Assembly: GCA_022695795.1 (NCBI GenBank)
Contig: MU404183.1
Span: forward strand, 1-64,000
Direction: 5' to 3'
Source: Biscogniauxia marginata
Taxonomy: Eukaryota > Ascomycota > Sordariomycetes > Xylariales > Xylariaceae
Length of the DNA: 64,000 nucleotides
Part shown: one piece after another, positions 35,462 to 49,072 of the stretch
Layout of the letters: the number at the start of each line of letters is the position of its first letter
How positions within the stretch are numbered: the stretch's first letter is position 1
Translations under genes and position numbers: made by a program
Notes under the pieces: model-generated
Told to the model about the DNA's origin: nothing
Seen by the model: the letters and a program-made list of their open reading frames with translations, nothing else
Databases searched by the model: none

Positions 35462-38400
35462 TTTTAATAGCTCCTTAATTAATACTTAACATTAATTCAA
35501 GAGAAGGGACTTTTAATCAAACAAGTCCCAAGATAAGTATACCCTTTAAAACCAAAAAGTAATAAGAAAAGAAACAAGTAAAAAAAAAATAATTAATAAG
35601 CTTTTAAACGAAAACTTTAAGCCTTTTTACGATATAACAAAAAGGTTTAAAAGAACCAACACAAAAGTCCATTATAATTATAACTAAAGAAGAGTCATAA
35701 GAAGACACCTCGAAAGCTCAGCATGAAGAGTCATTTAAGGAAGAAAAAAAGGAAGAAAAAGAAACACCTAAAAAAAAAAAAAAATAAGTAAAATAACCTC
35801 TACTTCCTAAAGATAAGCAACTAAAACTACTCTTAAACAATAACGACCTTAATAACTTAAACGACAAAAACAATATAACAACCCTCGACGTAAAGGATTT
35901 TAAACTAATTATACCTAGTAAATATAATAAATTAAACGATTTAAAAGGATTTCTAATTTAAGCCGAAATCTATTTACAGTTTTATTATAAAACGATTATT
36001 ACTAAGGAATAAAGGGTTTTCACGGTATTTTAACTCCTCGCCGGAACCGCCTTAACCTGGTTTTAACCAGTGTTAAAAAATCATCTAGAAAACGGATTAA
36101 ACGCCTAAAAAGACACAAAAAAAGTCTTCAAAAATTATAAAAAGTTTAAAAAACAACTTAGGTCTATGTTTAGTAATTTAATTTTTAAGTAATAAACCGA
36201 AACTCGACTTTATAAACTACGATAAAACAAAAAAGCTTTAAATTACGCTATTAAGTTTAAAAAACTTGTAAGCTAGTTATAACTATTTATTAAAAGCCTA
36301 TATTACTTATTTTATTAAAAATTAAAAAACCATATAAAAAATAAACTATATAAAATAAACCTATATAAAAAAAGGAACTTAGGAAAATTCAATAATTACG
36401 TTATAATAGTAATTATCATTAATAACAAGAACTTTAAACGGTACTTTAAAAAGAAAAAAACGGTATAACAAAAGAATGGCAATTAACTAAAAGAAGGAAA
36501 TCATAAAAGCGGTGCCGGAACCAGAAAAAGCACTAAAACCAAGTCAAACCCCATTAAAATTAACGTTATTTAAAAAGAACAAAAAAAACGAGACAAATTA
36601 ACCATTAAATGTTTTAACTATAAAAAGAAAAGACATTATAAAAACGAGTATTAAAGTCTTAAGAAACAAGAACTAAGAATAAAAAGAATTCCTTAACCCG
36701 AGAAAAAAGCTGCTAAGGCAAGGGTTTAATTTAAAAATAACAAAGAAATAAACCAAGTATTTACTATCGACATTATTAAGATAGAGAAAAACGAGAAAAC
36801 CCTTATAAAAAGAGTTTATAAATCTTATTAAGTTAATTATAAGAACTATTTAGAGGATAACCACTCGTATTTAGAATATCTTACACTAAAACAAGCTAAA
36901 TAAGGATATAACGAAAGCGAATTATTATACAAATACGATAATTATAAACTAAAATACGACTTAAGAATTAAGTTAAACCATAATAATTTACATTAAAGCC
37001 ATTATAATAACGACAAATACGAAACCCACTAAAAAAAAAGCCAATATAATAACTTAAACGAAAGGTTTTATATAAATAATAACTATGATATTTATTAAAG
37101 CTTAAAGAAATATATATCGTTACATTAAAGCTTTTATATTAATAACACTTATTAAATACACAAAAATTCTAAAAATAAAACTAGTTATTATCCTTAAAAA
37201 CCAGAAAGTAATAACACGAAAAAAAATAAATACATTTACAATAACATCCCACGATAACCACATTTTCCTCGAGCATATTATCTTTACCCTAATTCCGAAA
37301 AAAGCAACAAAGCAATTATTAAAAGTTATATATATTACACCTTAATACTATACAACATACACGACTTACTCAAAACAAGTTTCAAAGAAAACGAGATTAA
37401 AAAAGAATTATAGGAATTATAAAAGGGATTACATCTTCTATAATAGCTCGAAAAACGAACTAAATATAACACTAATTTATTCGGCTTTATAAAAAAACAC
37501 TTAATAAAGCAACAAGTAAAAACACGTGCGACTAAACGAGGTTATAAATAAATCATTAAAATATACCTTAAGAAAAAAGGAAAACTTCTAAAAATCAATA
37601 TAAACTTAAGGAAAAACATCGAAATACCCCTAACAAGTAAATTTAAGAATTATTCCTTTTATTCGAGAATAATTTAGAACTTCAAAAAATTCCGAGTTAA
37701 TAAAACAAACTTAGGTTATAAAAAGGCTCTTAAAAAAATTAAAGTTTTAATATATAAGGTTTTATATAAAAGATAAACCTTTTACCTCTTATTACGTGAA
37801 GGGTAATTAGAAAGACTATTTAAACAATGATTACTAAAAACACGTTTTTATAAAAACCCAAGAATAAAAAGACATCCGGGTTATAACAACTAAAAAAAAC
37901 CAAAAAAGAAGGAACATAGAAAACCAAAAAACGGCAAAAGCTCTCGCTAGTAAAACAACGAGAAGCCATAAATAACAAGTCTTTATATAAAATCTAATCA
38001 AGACTCAATAATACCATTAAAACCAAAATTAAGTATAATAAAAAGAAGTATAAAGCCCTTATAAACTTAGGAGTAAATAGGAGCTATATCTCAACTAAAA
38101 TAACTTAAAAAAACAAAATATTATAAATATATAAATAAAGTTTATATTAATTACGGAACTTCGAAAGATATATATTCAATTACGAAAATAGCAAAGTACT
38201 AAAAAAGATAATCCCTTTTTCGGTAACCATCTAAAAACACCTTAAACAAGTCATTTTTAATATTATATATATATTAAATCACGATATAATACTAAAGATG
38301 AATTAGCTTAAAAAAAGTAATTCACGAATAAATTTCAAGATAAACACGCTTCATTAAAATTAAAAATAAGAGAAGTTAACTATTATAAGTTACGAGATAA

Positions 38401-41400
38401 GTACTATAAATAACTCCAGAAAAACGGATATAAAAACGAAACATATCGCTTATATAATTCGAGTAACCAAGCCTAAAAATCTAACGAAAAAAGTACCGCG
38501 CGAGTACCTCCGTTTCCACAAATTATTTAAAGATAAAATAAAAAAAGAATTACTAAAATATAACTAGTAAAATCACTAAATTTATTTCAATGAAGGAAAA
38601 TAACCAAAATTATTTCTAGTATATCTTATAAATCAAGAAAAATAAAAAGCATTATAAAAAGGAATTTAAAAGGATCTTAACAAAGAATATATTTAAGAGT
38701 TAAAATCCTCGTTAAAATACCTGGCAATTATAATACTTAAAATCGACAAAAACAAGAAATAACATGTTAATAAAGAAAGAAACTTAGTATAACAACAAGT
38801 AATTAACTATCGACACCTCAATAAAATAACCAAAAAAAACAGGTACTCGTTATTACTAATAAAACTCATAAAAAAACAAATTAATAAGGCTTAAATCTTT
38901 ATAGTATTAAATCTTCACGATAAATATTATATAATTAAAATAACTAAAAAACACGAATAATATATAGCCTTCTAAATAATATATAAACATTATAAATATA
39001 AAGTTATACTATTTAGACTTATTAACACACCCGTTATATTTCAACATATAATTATAACAGTTTTTCGTAAGTTTCTAGACAAATTTGTATTTATCTACTT
39101 AAACGATATATTAATTTACTTAAAAAACGAGAAAAAATATAAAGAACATGTAAAGCAAGTGTTAAAAGCCTTAAAAAAAGCGAACCTACTTATTTATTCG
39201 ACTAAAAGTAAATAACATATCAAAAAACTAAACTATTTAAAGTTTATAATAAATCCAAAAGAAATCCGTATTTAAAAGGGAAAGATAGTAATAATTAAGG
39301 ATTAATTAAAACTTAAAAGTGTTATAAACGTATACGCATTTCTTAGCTTTATTAACTATATTAAATAACTTATTAAAGATTTCAGGCGTATCGCTAAACC
39401 ATTAACAAAACTAACTACTTTAACGAAAACAAGAAAGGATTTCCATTTCACTAAAAAAGCTAAGCAGGCTTTTCAACAACTAAAAAAAATTATAACTAAT
39501 AAGGTTATATATAAACTTTTAAACGAAAATAAAAAGAAACGACTAAAGATAAACGCCTTAAATTTCACTATTAAAGTAATCTTAAAACAATTAAAAGATA
39601 ATAAGAAATGATACCTAGTCACGTACTTATTTAAAGCACTATATAATACTAAATTGAATTATTAAATCTATAACAAGAAACTATTAATAATCATTAAAGC
39701 ACTAAAAAAATAAGAACCATAACTTAGTAAAACCAAGGAACTTATCAATATTTATTTAAATCACAAAAACCTTACATGATTTATAATAACATAAACGCTT
39801 AATTAAAAACACGAGCGTTAAATAATTTTCTTATTTAAATTTAATTTTAGAATTTAACACATTAAAGGAAAAGAAAATATCTAAGTAGATCTTCTTAGTA
39901 AAAAGGGAAATTATAAATTAAAAATTAACAAAAAAGATATCTAGATGTTTAAATAACAAAATAACGAATTAATTGTATTAACTTACATACGAATTAACAT
40001 AAAAAACTAGAAATAACGTTTTAAAGAAAATTACAGTTAAAAAGAAAAACAATTATAATCTTAATAAGGATCTAATGACGAACTTCTCTCGTATAAAGAA
40101 AAAATATACATACCAAAACGAGTATAAAATGAATTCGTTAAAGAATTTCACGAATATTCTCTATATAGCCACCAAGGGATTTTCAAAACAATAAAACAAC
40201 TTTAAAAAGAATTCGATTTTCTAGAAATACAATAAATAATTAAAAGAATTATAAAGAATTATAACATTTATAATAAGGCTAAAGCATCACGACATAAACT
40301 ATATAAATTATTATAACCAACTTAAATACCTAACAAAGCATGGCTTATAATTACATAGGATTTCGTAGTAAAACTTCCAAAGTTAAGAGATCTTACCACA
40401 AGAATACCCTATAACAGCATATAAGTAATTATTAATAAACTCACAAAATATACTTACTTCTTATCATTCAACAAATTAAGTATAATAAAACAATTAATTT
40501 TCAGTTTCTTAAGAAAGTATGTCAATAAATATAAACTACTAAAACGCGTTATTTTAAATAAAGATAAATTATTCACGTTAAAATTTTAAACCAGCTTAAT
40601 AAAACGAATAAAAATTAAGCAAAAATTATTTATAATATATTACCCTTAAACAAATAAATAAATAAAGAAATTAAACTAAATAATAAAACAATATTTACGA
40701 AGTTATATTAATTAGGAAATAAATAACTAAATAGAATTATTACTAATAACCTAAATAACATATAACACTTCGATTAATAAAAACATAAAAATATTACTAC
40801 ATAAGGCAGTGTACGGGTAAAAGGCGGAAATCTAAAGATAATTAATTAAACTTATAAAAGCACTAAAAGTCGAAACAAAAGCCCCGAAAACAAAAATACT
40901 ATTCGAAAAGATTTAAATAATATAATAATAGCTATAAAAAGAATTACAATTCATTTAAGATAAAATAACAAAATACTATAATAAAAAAAGAATTAAAGAA
41001 CCAATTTTTAAAAGAGAAAATATAGTTTATTTACTCCGTTAACAATAAAACATAACATTAAAAACACCTTAAATTAAAATAAAGCGACCTAGTAAAAAAC
41101 TTAAATTTAAGAAATTAAAACTATATAGAATTAAAGAGATTATTTCGAAAATTAATTATAAATTAGCACTATTAAAAAGATCTAAAATACATCCTATATT
41201 TCATGTTTTGTTTTTAAAACTAATATTAAATAACATTATACTAAAAAACCAACTAAAATTTAAAAAAAACCCTAATAAATACGAAATAAAAAAAATACTA
41301 AATTTAAAATAAATTAGAGATTAATTACAATATTTTGTTAAATAAGAAGGTTACCCACTTAAGGAGAATACTTAAAAACCTCTTAAACATTTAAAGAACT

Positions 41401-42085
41401 TAATAAAGAAACTTGCGAATTTTTACCGATAAAACCCGAATCGGCTAGAAAAGCTTAAAAGTCAGAATCCTAACCTAAAAAAGACAGGTCGAAAAAGGGG
41501 ACGGCCTCGAAAGCAAAAATGTTTAGCTCGGACTCGAACTAACGTATCAAGTCTTTCATTTATTGCCGTTCCGTAGCAAGACACTTTTACTCTACCTCCA
41601 CGCGTTTTTATTTCTTTAACTCTTTAATAAACAATAAACCCCGTTTTAACATCTCAAAGCCCCGCTTTTTTAAGAACTCCTTTTATTTACATATATAAAT
41701 CATTCGTCCCGCTAACGCTTAAAATTCCTCCTCGGCACGACGACGCTTTATAACAAGCTTTTCCTATTCGCAAATAATATTAAACAGGTTAAATATCGCG
41801 GTACCGCTATCGTCATAATAACTTCGAACCTTAGCGGTATAAATAAAACAAATTTTAAACTCTAAAACCATAAAACAAAAAAAGTTAATTTAAAAGTAAT
41901 AAAAACAAAGAAACACCTTATAACCGATAAAATAAATAAACGAAATAATAATATCACAAGTTTCGCGTTAATTCTTATAAAACTTCGTAATAAACTTAAA
42001 AACTCTTAATATACTAAAAATAATAAATAAAAAGAACTTATTAAAAGGGATTTTTAAGACAAAGATTTTAAAAGGAGAGAAATAA

Positions 42086-42548
42086 TATTACGAATTAACT
42101 ATATTAAAGGAATTTTTAATAAAGGTGTTAAAACACGAACTAAGAATGTAAATATAAAACGATCCTTTTTTAGAACATAATAAGACGTTACGTAATATAA
42201 TCTAAATTACTTTTAAATTATAGTAAATGAGATTTAAGTTAATCTTAAATCCAGATAAACTCCGCTTATACGACAATTAATATAAAGAGGGAATATATAC
42301 CAAGAAGAATAAGTATAAAAAGGATAAGATTTCTCATATATCTAGTCTTTTATTCTCTAGCTATCAATCTAAAACTATAATCACTCTTTAATACTATAAT
42401 AAAAGTACCTTAAAACCTCTCTAACGAACATAACATTATAAATCAATTAAACCAATCTTAACCCATTATTACCTTTAAATCAAGAAAACCTAGTACGTAC
42501 CCACCTGTGAAGTCAGTTGACTAGGAAAACACAGGGAGGTTCGTCACA
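42086..42548 (+). repeat. Gypsy-2 3' LTR
   Basis: 463 bp. Carries a TATAAAAAGG box near 42313 and AGCTATCAA at 42359-42367, the candidate 5' end of the transcript that could pair with the site just downstream of the 5' LTR. The last 120 bp are nearly free of C-to-T change. Confidence 0.9.
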
Positions 42549-44698
42549 TTCTTTTTATAATTTTTATAGTTTTTCTTTAATTTCGTTTTCTTTAAAACCC
42601 GTTTTAAGTAACTTATATATATTGTAAAGTACTAAAGTATAATATATATAACTTTTAATAATTACTTAGTTATTTTTTTTTGGAACTTAAGTAAAAATAA
42701 TAGGTTTTTAAATAACATGGTTATTATGGGACGTTATTATAAATATATTTGTTTTTTTTCGTGTTATTACTTTTTAGTTTTTAAGGATAATAACTGGTTT
42801 TATTTTTAAAGTTTTAATATATTTAATAGGCGTCGTTAATATAAAAGCTTTAATATAGCGATATATATTCCTTTTATAATTCTATTATTTTATTTTTATT
42901 AAGGTGAAATGTTTTATTCCTTAATTATTTAACCACTTTTAAATTTGGTTTCAGCTTTTTATTTAATAACTTATTAAGTTAATTAGCATTATTTAGGTTT
43001 TAGTAAATATTATAATTATTATTTGTATAAAACTTTTAATGTAAGTTATTATATTTACTTTTTCTTTAATATATTTTATATTTATTATTATTATAATAGC
43101 TTTAATATAATTTATTATAATTTAACTTAATTTTTAAGTCGTATTCTAGTTTATAAGTATTATATTTATATGGTAGTTCGCCTTTATTACATTTTTACCT
43201 GGCTTATTTTAACGTGAAATACTTTAAATATGAGTTATTATGTTTTAAATAGTTTTTAAGGTCGACTTAATAGCATTTATAGCTTTCGCATATTATAATA
43301 AATAAGTAATAATACCTTAAGTAATATTTATAAGTTTTTTCTTTATAATTTTAACGAATATTATAACTTTTTTTATAAGGACTTCCTCGTTTTTTTTTAT
43401 TTTAATAGTGGTAATAATAAATATTTGATTTATTTTTTTATTGTTTTTAAAAAGAACCTTTACTTTAAAGGTCTTTTTCTCGGGTTAAGAAATCCTTCTT
43501 GTTTTTGGTTTTTATTTCTTAAAATTTCGATACTTGTTTTTATAATGTCTTTTTTTATAGTTAAAACACTTAATAGTCGACTTATTTTGTTTTTTTGCTT
43601 TTTTTAAGTAATATTAATTTTAATAGGGTTTAATTTAATTTTAGTGCCTTTCCTTGTTTTAATACTACTTTTATGATTTCCTTTTTTCTATTAATCGCCG
43701 TTTCTTTGCTATATCGTTTTTTTTAAAGTATTATTCGAAGTTTTCGTTATTAATGATAATTGTTATTATAACGTAATTATTAAATTTCTTTAAGTTCCTT
43801 TTTTTATATAAATTTATTTTATATAACTTATTTTTTATATAGTCTTTTAATCTTTAATAAAATAAATAATATATGCTTTTAATAAATAATTATAATTAAT
43901 TTATAAGTTTTTTAAATTTGATAATATAATTTAAAGCTTTTTTATCTTATCGTAATTTATAAAGTCGAGCTTCGGTTTATTACTTAAGGATTAAGTTGCT
44001 AAATATAAACCTAAGTTATTTTTTAAATTCTTTATAATCTTTAAAGACCTTTTTTATATCTTTTTAGGCGTTTAGTTTATTATTTAAGTGATTTTTTAAC
44101 ACCGGTTAAAACTAGGTTAAAGTAATTCTAACGAGGAGCTAAGATATTATAAAAACCCTTTATTTTTTAGTGGTAATTGTTCCGTAATAAAACCGTAAAT
44201 AAGTTTCGGCTTAAATTAAAAATCCTTTTAAATTACTCGATTTATTATACTTACTAAGTATAATTAATTTAAAACCTTTTATATTAAAAGTTGTTATATT
44301 GTTTTCGTCGTTTAAGCTATTAAAGTCGCTATTATTTAAAAATGGCTTTAACTATTTATTTTTAAGAAATAAGGGTTATTTTACTTATTTTTAAGTGTTT
44401 TTTTCTTTTTCTTTTTTTCCTTTTTAAACGATTTTTCTTGTTAAGCTTTAAAGGTGTCTTTTTAGGGCTCTTTTTTAATTATAATTATAATTAACTTTTA
44501 TATTAATTCTTTTAAACATTTTTATTATATCGTAAAAAAATCTAAAGTTTTTATTTAAAAGCTTATTAATTATGGGTTTTTTATTTATTTCTTTTTTATT
44601 ACTTTTTAGTTTTAAGAGGTATATTTATTTTAAGACGGTTTAACCGAGAATCCCTTCTTTTAAACTAATATTAAGTATTAATTAAGGAGCTATTAAAA

Positions 44699-45151
44699 TA
44701 TAATAAACCTTTTTATATGTTTCTAGTTAATTAACTTTATAAGTAAATACGTATTAGGTTTTCTTAATTTAAAAATAATAATAAATCAAGGTTAATTTAA
44801 GAGATTTATAATGCTTTATTCATTAAAAAGATTTTAAGGTATTTTTATTATAATATTAAAAAGTAATTATAATCTTAAATTAATAATTAAAAAACTTAAA
44901 TAAATAACTAAATATATAAGAAATCTCTTTCTTTTTATATTTATTCCTTTTAAAGAGTAATATTTAATATTTTCTTTACTTCTTTATAAGTATTTAAAAG
45001 TTTTATAAACACGTCGTTATTTTACCTTTAAAAGTGTATACAACTTCGACTTTAAGTGTTTATATGTGTTTAAAAGTTTTATAAACACGTTCTTAATTTC
45101 CGAAGATTACTCGAAACTAGGGTAACTTAATATCCTTATTAGTTCGTAATA
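44699..45151 (-). repeat. Gypsy-3 5' LTR
   Basis: 453 bp in reverse orientation, heavily decayed. The adjacent internal sequence at 44688-44696 (AGCTATTAA on the plus strand) is the mutated equivalent of the putative self-priming site. Confidence 0.85.
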
Positions 45152-46060
45152 AATATTATAAAACGAAATATTTTTTAATTAAAATAATATATAATAATAA
45201 AAAATAATTAGTAATATTTATAATTTAAATAATTATAACTTATTTTTAATTATTTTATTAAACTTATTATAATTATTTACGTCGTTTTATATTTATTATT
45301 ATTATATTAATTTTAATAATTATTTTAATTATAAACTTTATTTTATTAAAATTACATATATTTTTTAAATATTATATTTCGTAATTATATTACGTATTAA
45401 TTTATATTATTTTCGATATATATTTAAGTTTTCGTAAAAAGCTTTTTAATAATCGATTTATTTATTTAAACGCGTTTAAAAAGGTTTTTATCGTTATATA
45501 AAATTAAAAACTTAATTTTATTTAATGTGTCTCACGTCGCGATCGCGTAATAAAATATTTATTATCTCGGTAATATAATAAAAATAAAAATAAAATAATT
45601 AATTATATAAATATACTTTTAAATTATCGTCGTAATATAATATTAAAAACATTATAAATTTTTAATAATAAATAAAAACTAATATTTAAATAATAATATT
45701 TATAAGTAATAATATAATTAATCTGAGTTTTAAATAATATTTTTAGTTATTAAATTAAATTAATTAATAAAAAAACTTTAAAAAATAAAAATAAAAATTA
45801 TAATTATAATTTTACGCGTTTTAAAAATAATAATAAGCATATTAATCCTTAATTAAATAATATAAATCACGTTTTAAAAAACTAAATATTTAATATAAAA
45901 AAGGTATTTAATTTTTAAAGTATAAAGCTAAATAAAATAATTCGAATAATAATAATTATTAATTAATTTCGATGCGACGTAAATGATTTTTAATAATTAA
46001 AAGTATAATAACTATGAAATTTTATTTATAAGCTTGTTTTATTTACTTGTTTATATAATA

Positions 46061-46066
<6 letters not shown>
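45152..46066 (-). mobile_element. 2-kb TIR element, copy C, second part
   Basis: Continues the element cut by Gypsy-3. It matches the reverse complement of copy A from about 1720 back to its left terminus, ending TTTACTTGTTTATATAATATGTTA. A TTA microsatellite follows at once. Confidence 0.7.

Positions 46067-46092
<26 letters not shown>
46064..46092. repeat. (TTA)n microsatellite
   Basis: About nine TTA units abutting the terminus of copy C. Confidence 0.85.
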
Positions 46093-46093
<1 letters not shown>

Positions 46094-46140
46094 ATTATAT
46101 TAAATTATATTTATATATATTTATTTTAAAAACTAATAAT

Positions 46141-46583
46141 AAAGTATTATATAAACGAGGAAGTTATATAAATAAGTGGGTTATATAAGTAAATAATTCA
46201 CTTAATATATTATATAAAATCAAGTTTTTTAATAATTTTATAATTTTATATGTAAAAATCGGAAGAATCTCGAACCTTTTTTTAATTATATAATTACTTA
46301 AAATAATTAAATATAAAAAAATTAAAAATTAAATGCTTAATAAAAAAAGTTTATATGTTTTATTTTAATTTTAGTTTTTACGCGTTTTCCTTTCGCGTCT
46401 TTTAAAATTAATTTTTCCGATTTTACTTATAATAAAGTCTTATAACTATATAATTAAATAAAAAGGTCCGAGATTTTTACGATTTTTACGCGCAAAGTTA
46501 TAAATTTTTGAAAACCCCGATTTTATATAGGAAATTAAATGGCTTACTCGCTTGTGTGGCTTACTCGCTTATAAGACACGTTA
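46141..46583. mobile_element. MITE copy 4 (degenerate)
   Basis: The left end is damaged (AAAGTATTATATAAACGAGG) and followed by an extra TTATATAA-rich stretch. The interior (Phe/Arg-like TTTTTACGCGTTTTC core) and the right end GCTTATAAGACACGTTA match the other copies. It lies in front of another right-end arm of the 2-kb repeat (46584-46642). The left boundary is uncertain by about 20 bp. Confidence 0.6.
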
Positions 46584-46642
46584 ATAACTATAAAATTTCG
46601 TTTACAAGCTTATTTTATTTACTCGTTTATATAACACGTTAT

Positions 46643-47602
46643 TCCTTTTAAAATATTAATTTATTAAAACTTTTAATAACTATATTAATAATTAGCAATT
46701 TAAAGTTAAGTCCGTTAAATGCCTTATATTTATAAGCGATTTATCTAATAAGTCCATTATAAATATAAGGGAGCCGATCGCTAAGCTCCTTATAGCCACG
46801 GTTATAGCCACGGCCGATGCCAGCTGTCAGTGATGTTGCCAAGAGTCTTAGCAAGTCAATACTTTTAAAAGGGATAACCGTACTTATAAATACGTTAATA
46901 TACTTATATTAATATTGCTTGTACAAAATATTCACGCTTAAATATACATTGCTTTATCATCGCACGTGTCATGGAATTATCGAAGTATTATCCTCGAAAG
47001 CTTTATATACCTTGTGTTGCAAAGCGATGGATCTTAACGGTGGTGGACAGCTCGAGTCCACCAACTATGGGACGATCTCGCCTGCGAAACAACGCAATAT
47101 TGCAACATTGAAACAAAGCAACTATTCTAGAATGATTCTAGCTTTTATAAACTTGCTAAACCTGCCCACAAAACCTCCACTTTCATATTGAACTCTTTCA
47201 CGGCATTCAACTATCTCTCCACTATCACGGTCTGAGCCGGCCGGGTCGTAGATAAGCAGCCTTGGCAAATATCCCTCTTCCCGTTCAGTTCTGGTCCTCC
47301 GTCCCGATTCATTCTTATTGGTGCATAGTTATGGGTGGGGTAGCATGGAGGCTCCGTGACACGGTGATACTAATCCCTTCCTGGCAGGCAATCCAGATTC
47401 CAACACCCGCCAACGTCTTGTTATGCCTTGCCAAAAGGAGAAGGCGATAGGGGAATCTTGGTGATGAACGTCCGTATAGCTTTTATAAAATGGTACCAGT
47501 TTCGCCTTCGCTCGTTGCAGGTCTTTCTGTATCACTTTGACAACATCTTGGTTCCTCTCGAGAGACGTCTAGTTCCTAGACTACTAACAGACATAACACA
47601 TC
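46643..47602 (+). promoter_or_regulatory. Transition zone and upstream region of the M28 aminopeptidase gene
   Basis: AT-rich repeat DNA fades out around 46680-46900 and balanced DNA follows. TTATAGCCACGG is repeated at about 46790-46812. The gene promoter is probably within 47200-47600. Open frames at 46919-47191 and 47262-47450 have no recognisable product. Confidence 0.4.
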
Positions 47603-49072
47603 ATGGTTGGATTATCCAAGGCTGGAGGCATCTTCTCGGCTCTGCTCCTGCAGGCTACTATATCACTTGCAGCTGTTCCTGCCGAGTCTAAGGTTAACAG
47701 ACAGGCCGGGGGACTTCGCCTAATTAAGATCTCTGATGAGGACCCAGGAACATGGATGACAGAAGAGGAAAAGTTTGAGAACCTCATCTCCAAACGTATT
47801 GGCTTCATGGACATCACGGACACAATGGTGAGTGAGGGATACAGGGCAAGAGAATAGGATAACAACCTAGAAAGATCTGATAGCCTTGGCATAGGAACTC
47901 GAGACATTGGGTGCGAAGAGAACGTCCATCAACGTGAAAAGGGCGAGCGCCTTCGCCTTCCCAACTACTCCAAGCCATCAGACCGAGGCCAAAGCTCTCA
48001 TTGCCAACGTCAAGCAAAACAACCTGCAGACCTGGACCAATTCGCTTGCCGATTTCTACAACCGCTACTATAAGGGCTCGTACGCTGCCGCTAGCGCCAC
48101 CTGGATGTACGACACTGTGGTTAATATAGCTTCGGCAAACCCCATTATCACTGTCAACAAGTTCACACACTCGTATAACCAACCGAGTGTCATCGCATCT
48201 ATCCCTGGTGCTTCGGATTCGGTGGTTGTCGTCTCGGCGCATTACGACTCAGTCGGCAGCACGACCTCCGGACGCGCACCGGGTGCTGATGATAACGCAT
48301 CTGTAAATCTAGTTGAAGGGAATTCTAAGCCTGGAAGATCATTCTAACGGAGTATAGGGCGTTGTAACTGTTCTCGAGGCCCTCCGTGTTCTCGCAGCTG
48401 CCAATTACAAGCCCGAGAACACCCTTGAGTTTCACTTCTACTCTGGTAAGGACTTAAGTCAAGAATTTTTGAGGGGCCACAGTTGATTCTATTGTTATTT
48501 GGCCGTAAATACTCTGGCTAATCCTATAATCTATCCAGGCGAAGAAGGAGGTCTCCTTGGTTCTCGAGACATCTTCAACTCGTATGCCAAGAGCAGCGTC
48601 GACGTATTAGCTGTTATGAATCAGGACATGACCGGATTCTCGCCGAACAATGTCATCGCTGTTTATACCGACTACGTTGACTCCAGCCTAACCAGCTTCA
48701 TCCAGAAGCTGGTTCCGGTCTACACGTCATTACCGCTCTCAACCGACAAATGTGGCTACGGCTGCTCGGATCAGTCAGTCAAACTCCCCGAGCTCTCAAT
48801 ATGCACATTTCGTACTCACGCAGGAGACCCTGTAGTGCCTCTGCCCGCTCTGCCGGATACGCGGCAGCATATGTTTGTGATGAAAATTTAGCAGATTCTT
48901 CACCATACATCCACTCGGCTTCTGACACTGTCTCTACCGTGAGCTTCCCTCACATCTTAGAGCATGCTAAGGTAACTTCCCGCTATCCACGGAGGTCAAA
49001 AGAGAAAAGCACAATTATTGACGGTGTGATTAGTTGACTGTCGGGTTTCTAGTCGAAGCCTCCTACTTCTAG
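47603..49072 (+). CDS. Secreted M28 family zinc aminopeptidase (leucine aminopeptidase type)
   Basis: Six exons: 47603-47827, 47895-48302, 48358-48445, 48539-48773, 48836-48971 and 49034-49072. Joined in frame they give 376 residues, the usual size. M28 enzymes remove N-terminal residues, often leucine, with two zinc ions; fungal members are secreted. A signal peptide (MVGLSKAGGIFSALLLQATISLAAVP) and a pro-region precede the catalytic domain. Metal and catalytic residues are all present: H191 (SAHYDS), D207 (GADDNAS), E242/E243 (SGEEGG), D270 (NQDMTG) and H345 (SPYIHS). C312 and C316 (KCGYGCSD) can form the family disulfide. Introns are 67, 55, 93, 62 and 62 bp. The fourth (donor GTCAGT, acceptor CTGTAG) is decisive: without it the frame breaks, with it CSDHASARSAGY is restored. 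The gene lies about 1 kb from the RIP-decayed block and is itself undamaged. Confidence 0.93.

Larger units (their letters stand above)
34999..42548 (+). mobile_element. Gypsy-2: full-length chromovirus-type LTR retrotransposon inside Gypsy-3
   Basis: 7550 bp. LTRs 34999-35461 and 42086-42548, both 463 bp. Perfect 5-bp duplication TTCTT (34994-34998 and 42549-42553). Decayed domains run as in Gypsy-1: zinc-knuckle remnant near 36610-36660, reverse-transcriptase site near 39085-39125 (IYLNDILIY), integrase zinc-binding segment near 40150-40195, chromodomain-like segment near 41280-41400, and a polypurine tract AAAAGGAGAGAAATAA before the 3' LTR. It is somewhat less mutated than Gypsy-3, in keeping with later arrival. 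No intact frame remains. Confidence 0.92.
29885..45151 (-). mobile_element. Gypsy-3: LTR retrotransposon split by Gypsy-2
   Basis: Reverse orientation. 3' LTR 29885-30338 and 5' LTR 44699-45151. Flanks GATAT (29880-29884) and AATAT (45152-45156) form a 5-bp duplication with one RIP-type change; joining the sequence outside restores copy C of the 2-kb element. Without Gypsy-2 and its duplicated TTCTT the element is about 7.7 kb. pol is readable in decayed form on the minus strand, for example the reverse-transcriptase site near 33119-33157. Three things set it apart from Gypsy-1 and -2: a 27-bp repeat array at 34697-34931, a 78-bp in-frame deletion in integrase at 32183, and a different sequence between pol and 3' LTR (30339 to about 31000). 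Confidence 0.88.

Noticed and set aside
43425..43607. 60-codon plus-strand ORF in the AT-rich block
   Set aside because: It lies antisense to decayed gag-pol of Gypsy-3 and is made of Phe/Leu/Ile codons expected from AT-rich DNA.
47907..48347. Premature stop in the M28 gene after DDNASVNLVEG
   Set aside because: Intron read-through. Splicing 48303-48357 gives DDNASGVVTVLEAL, the expected sequence.
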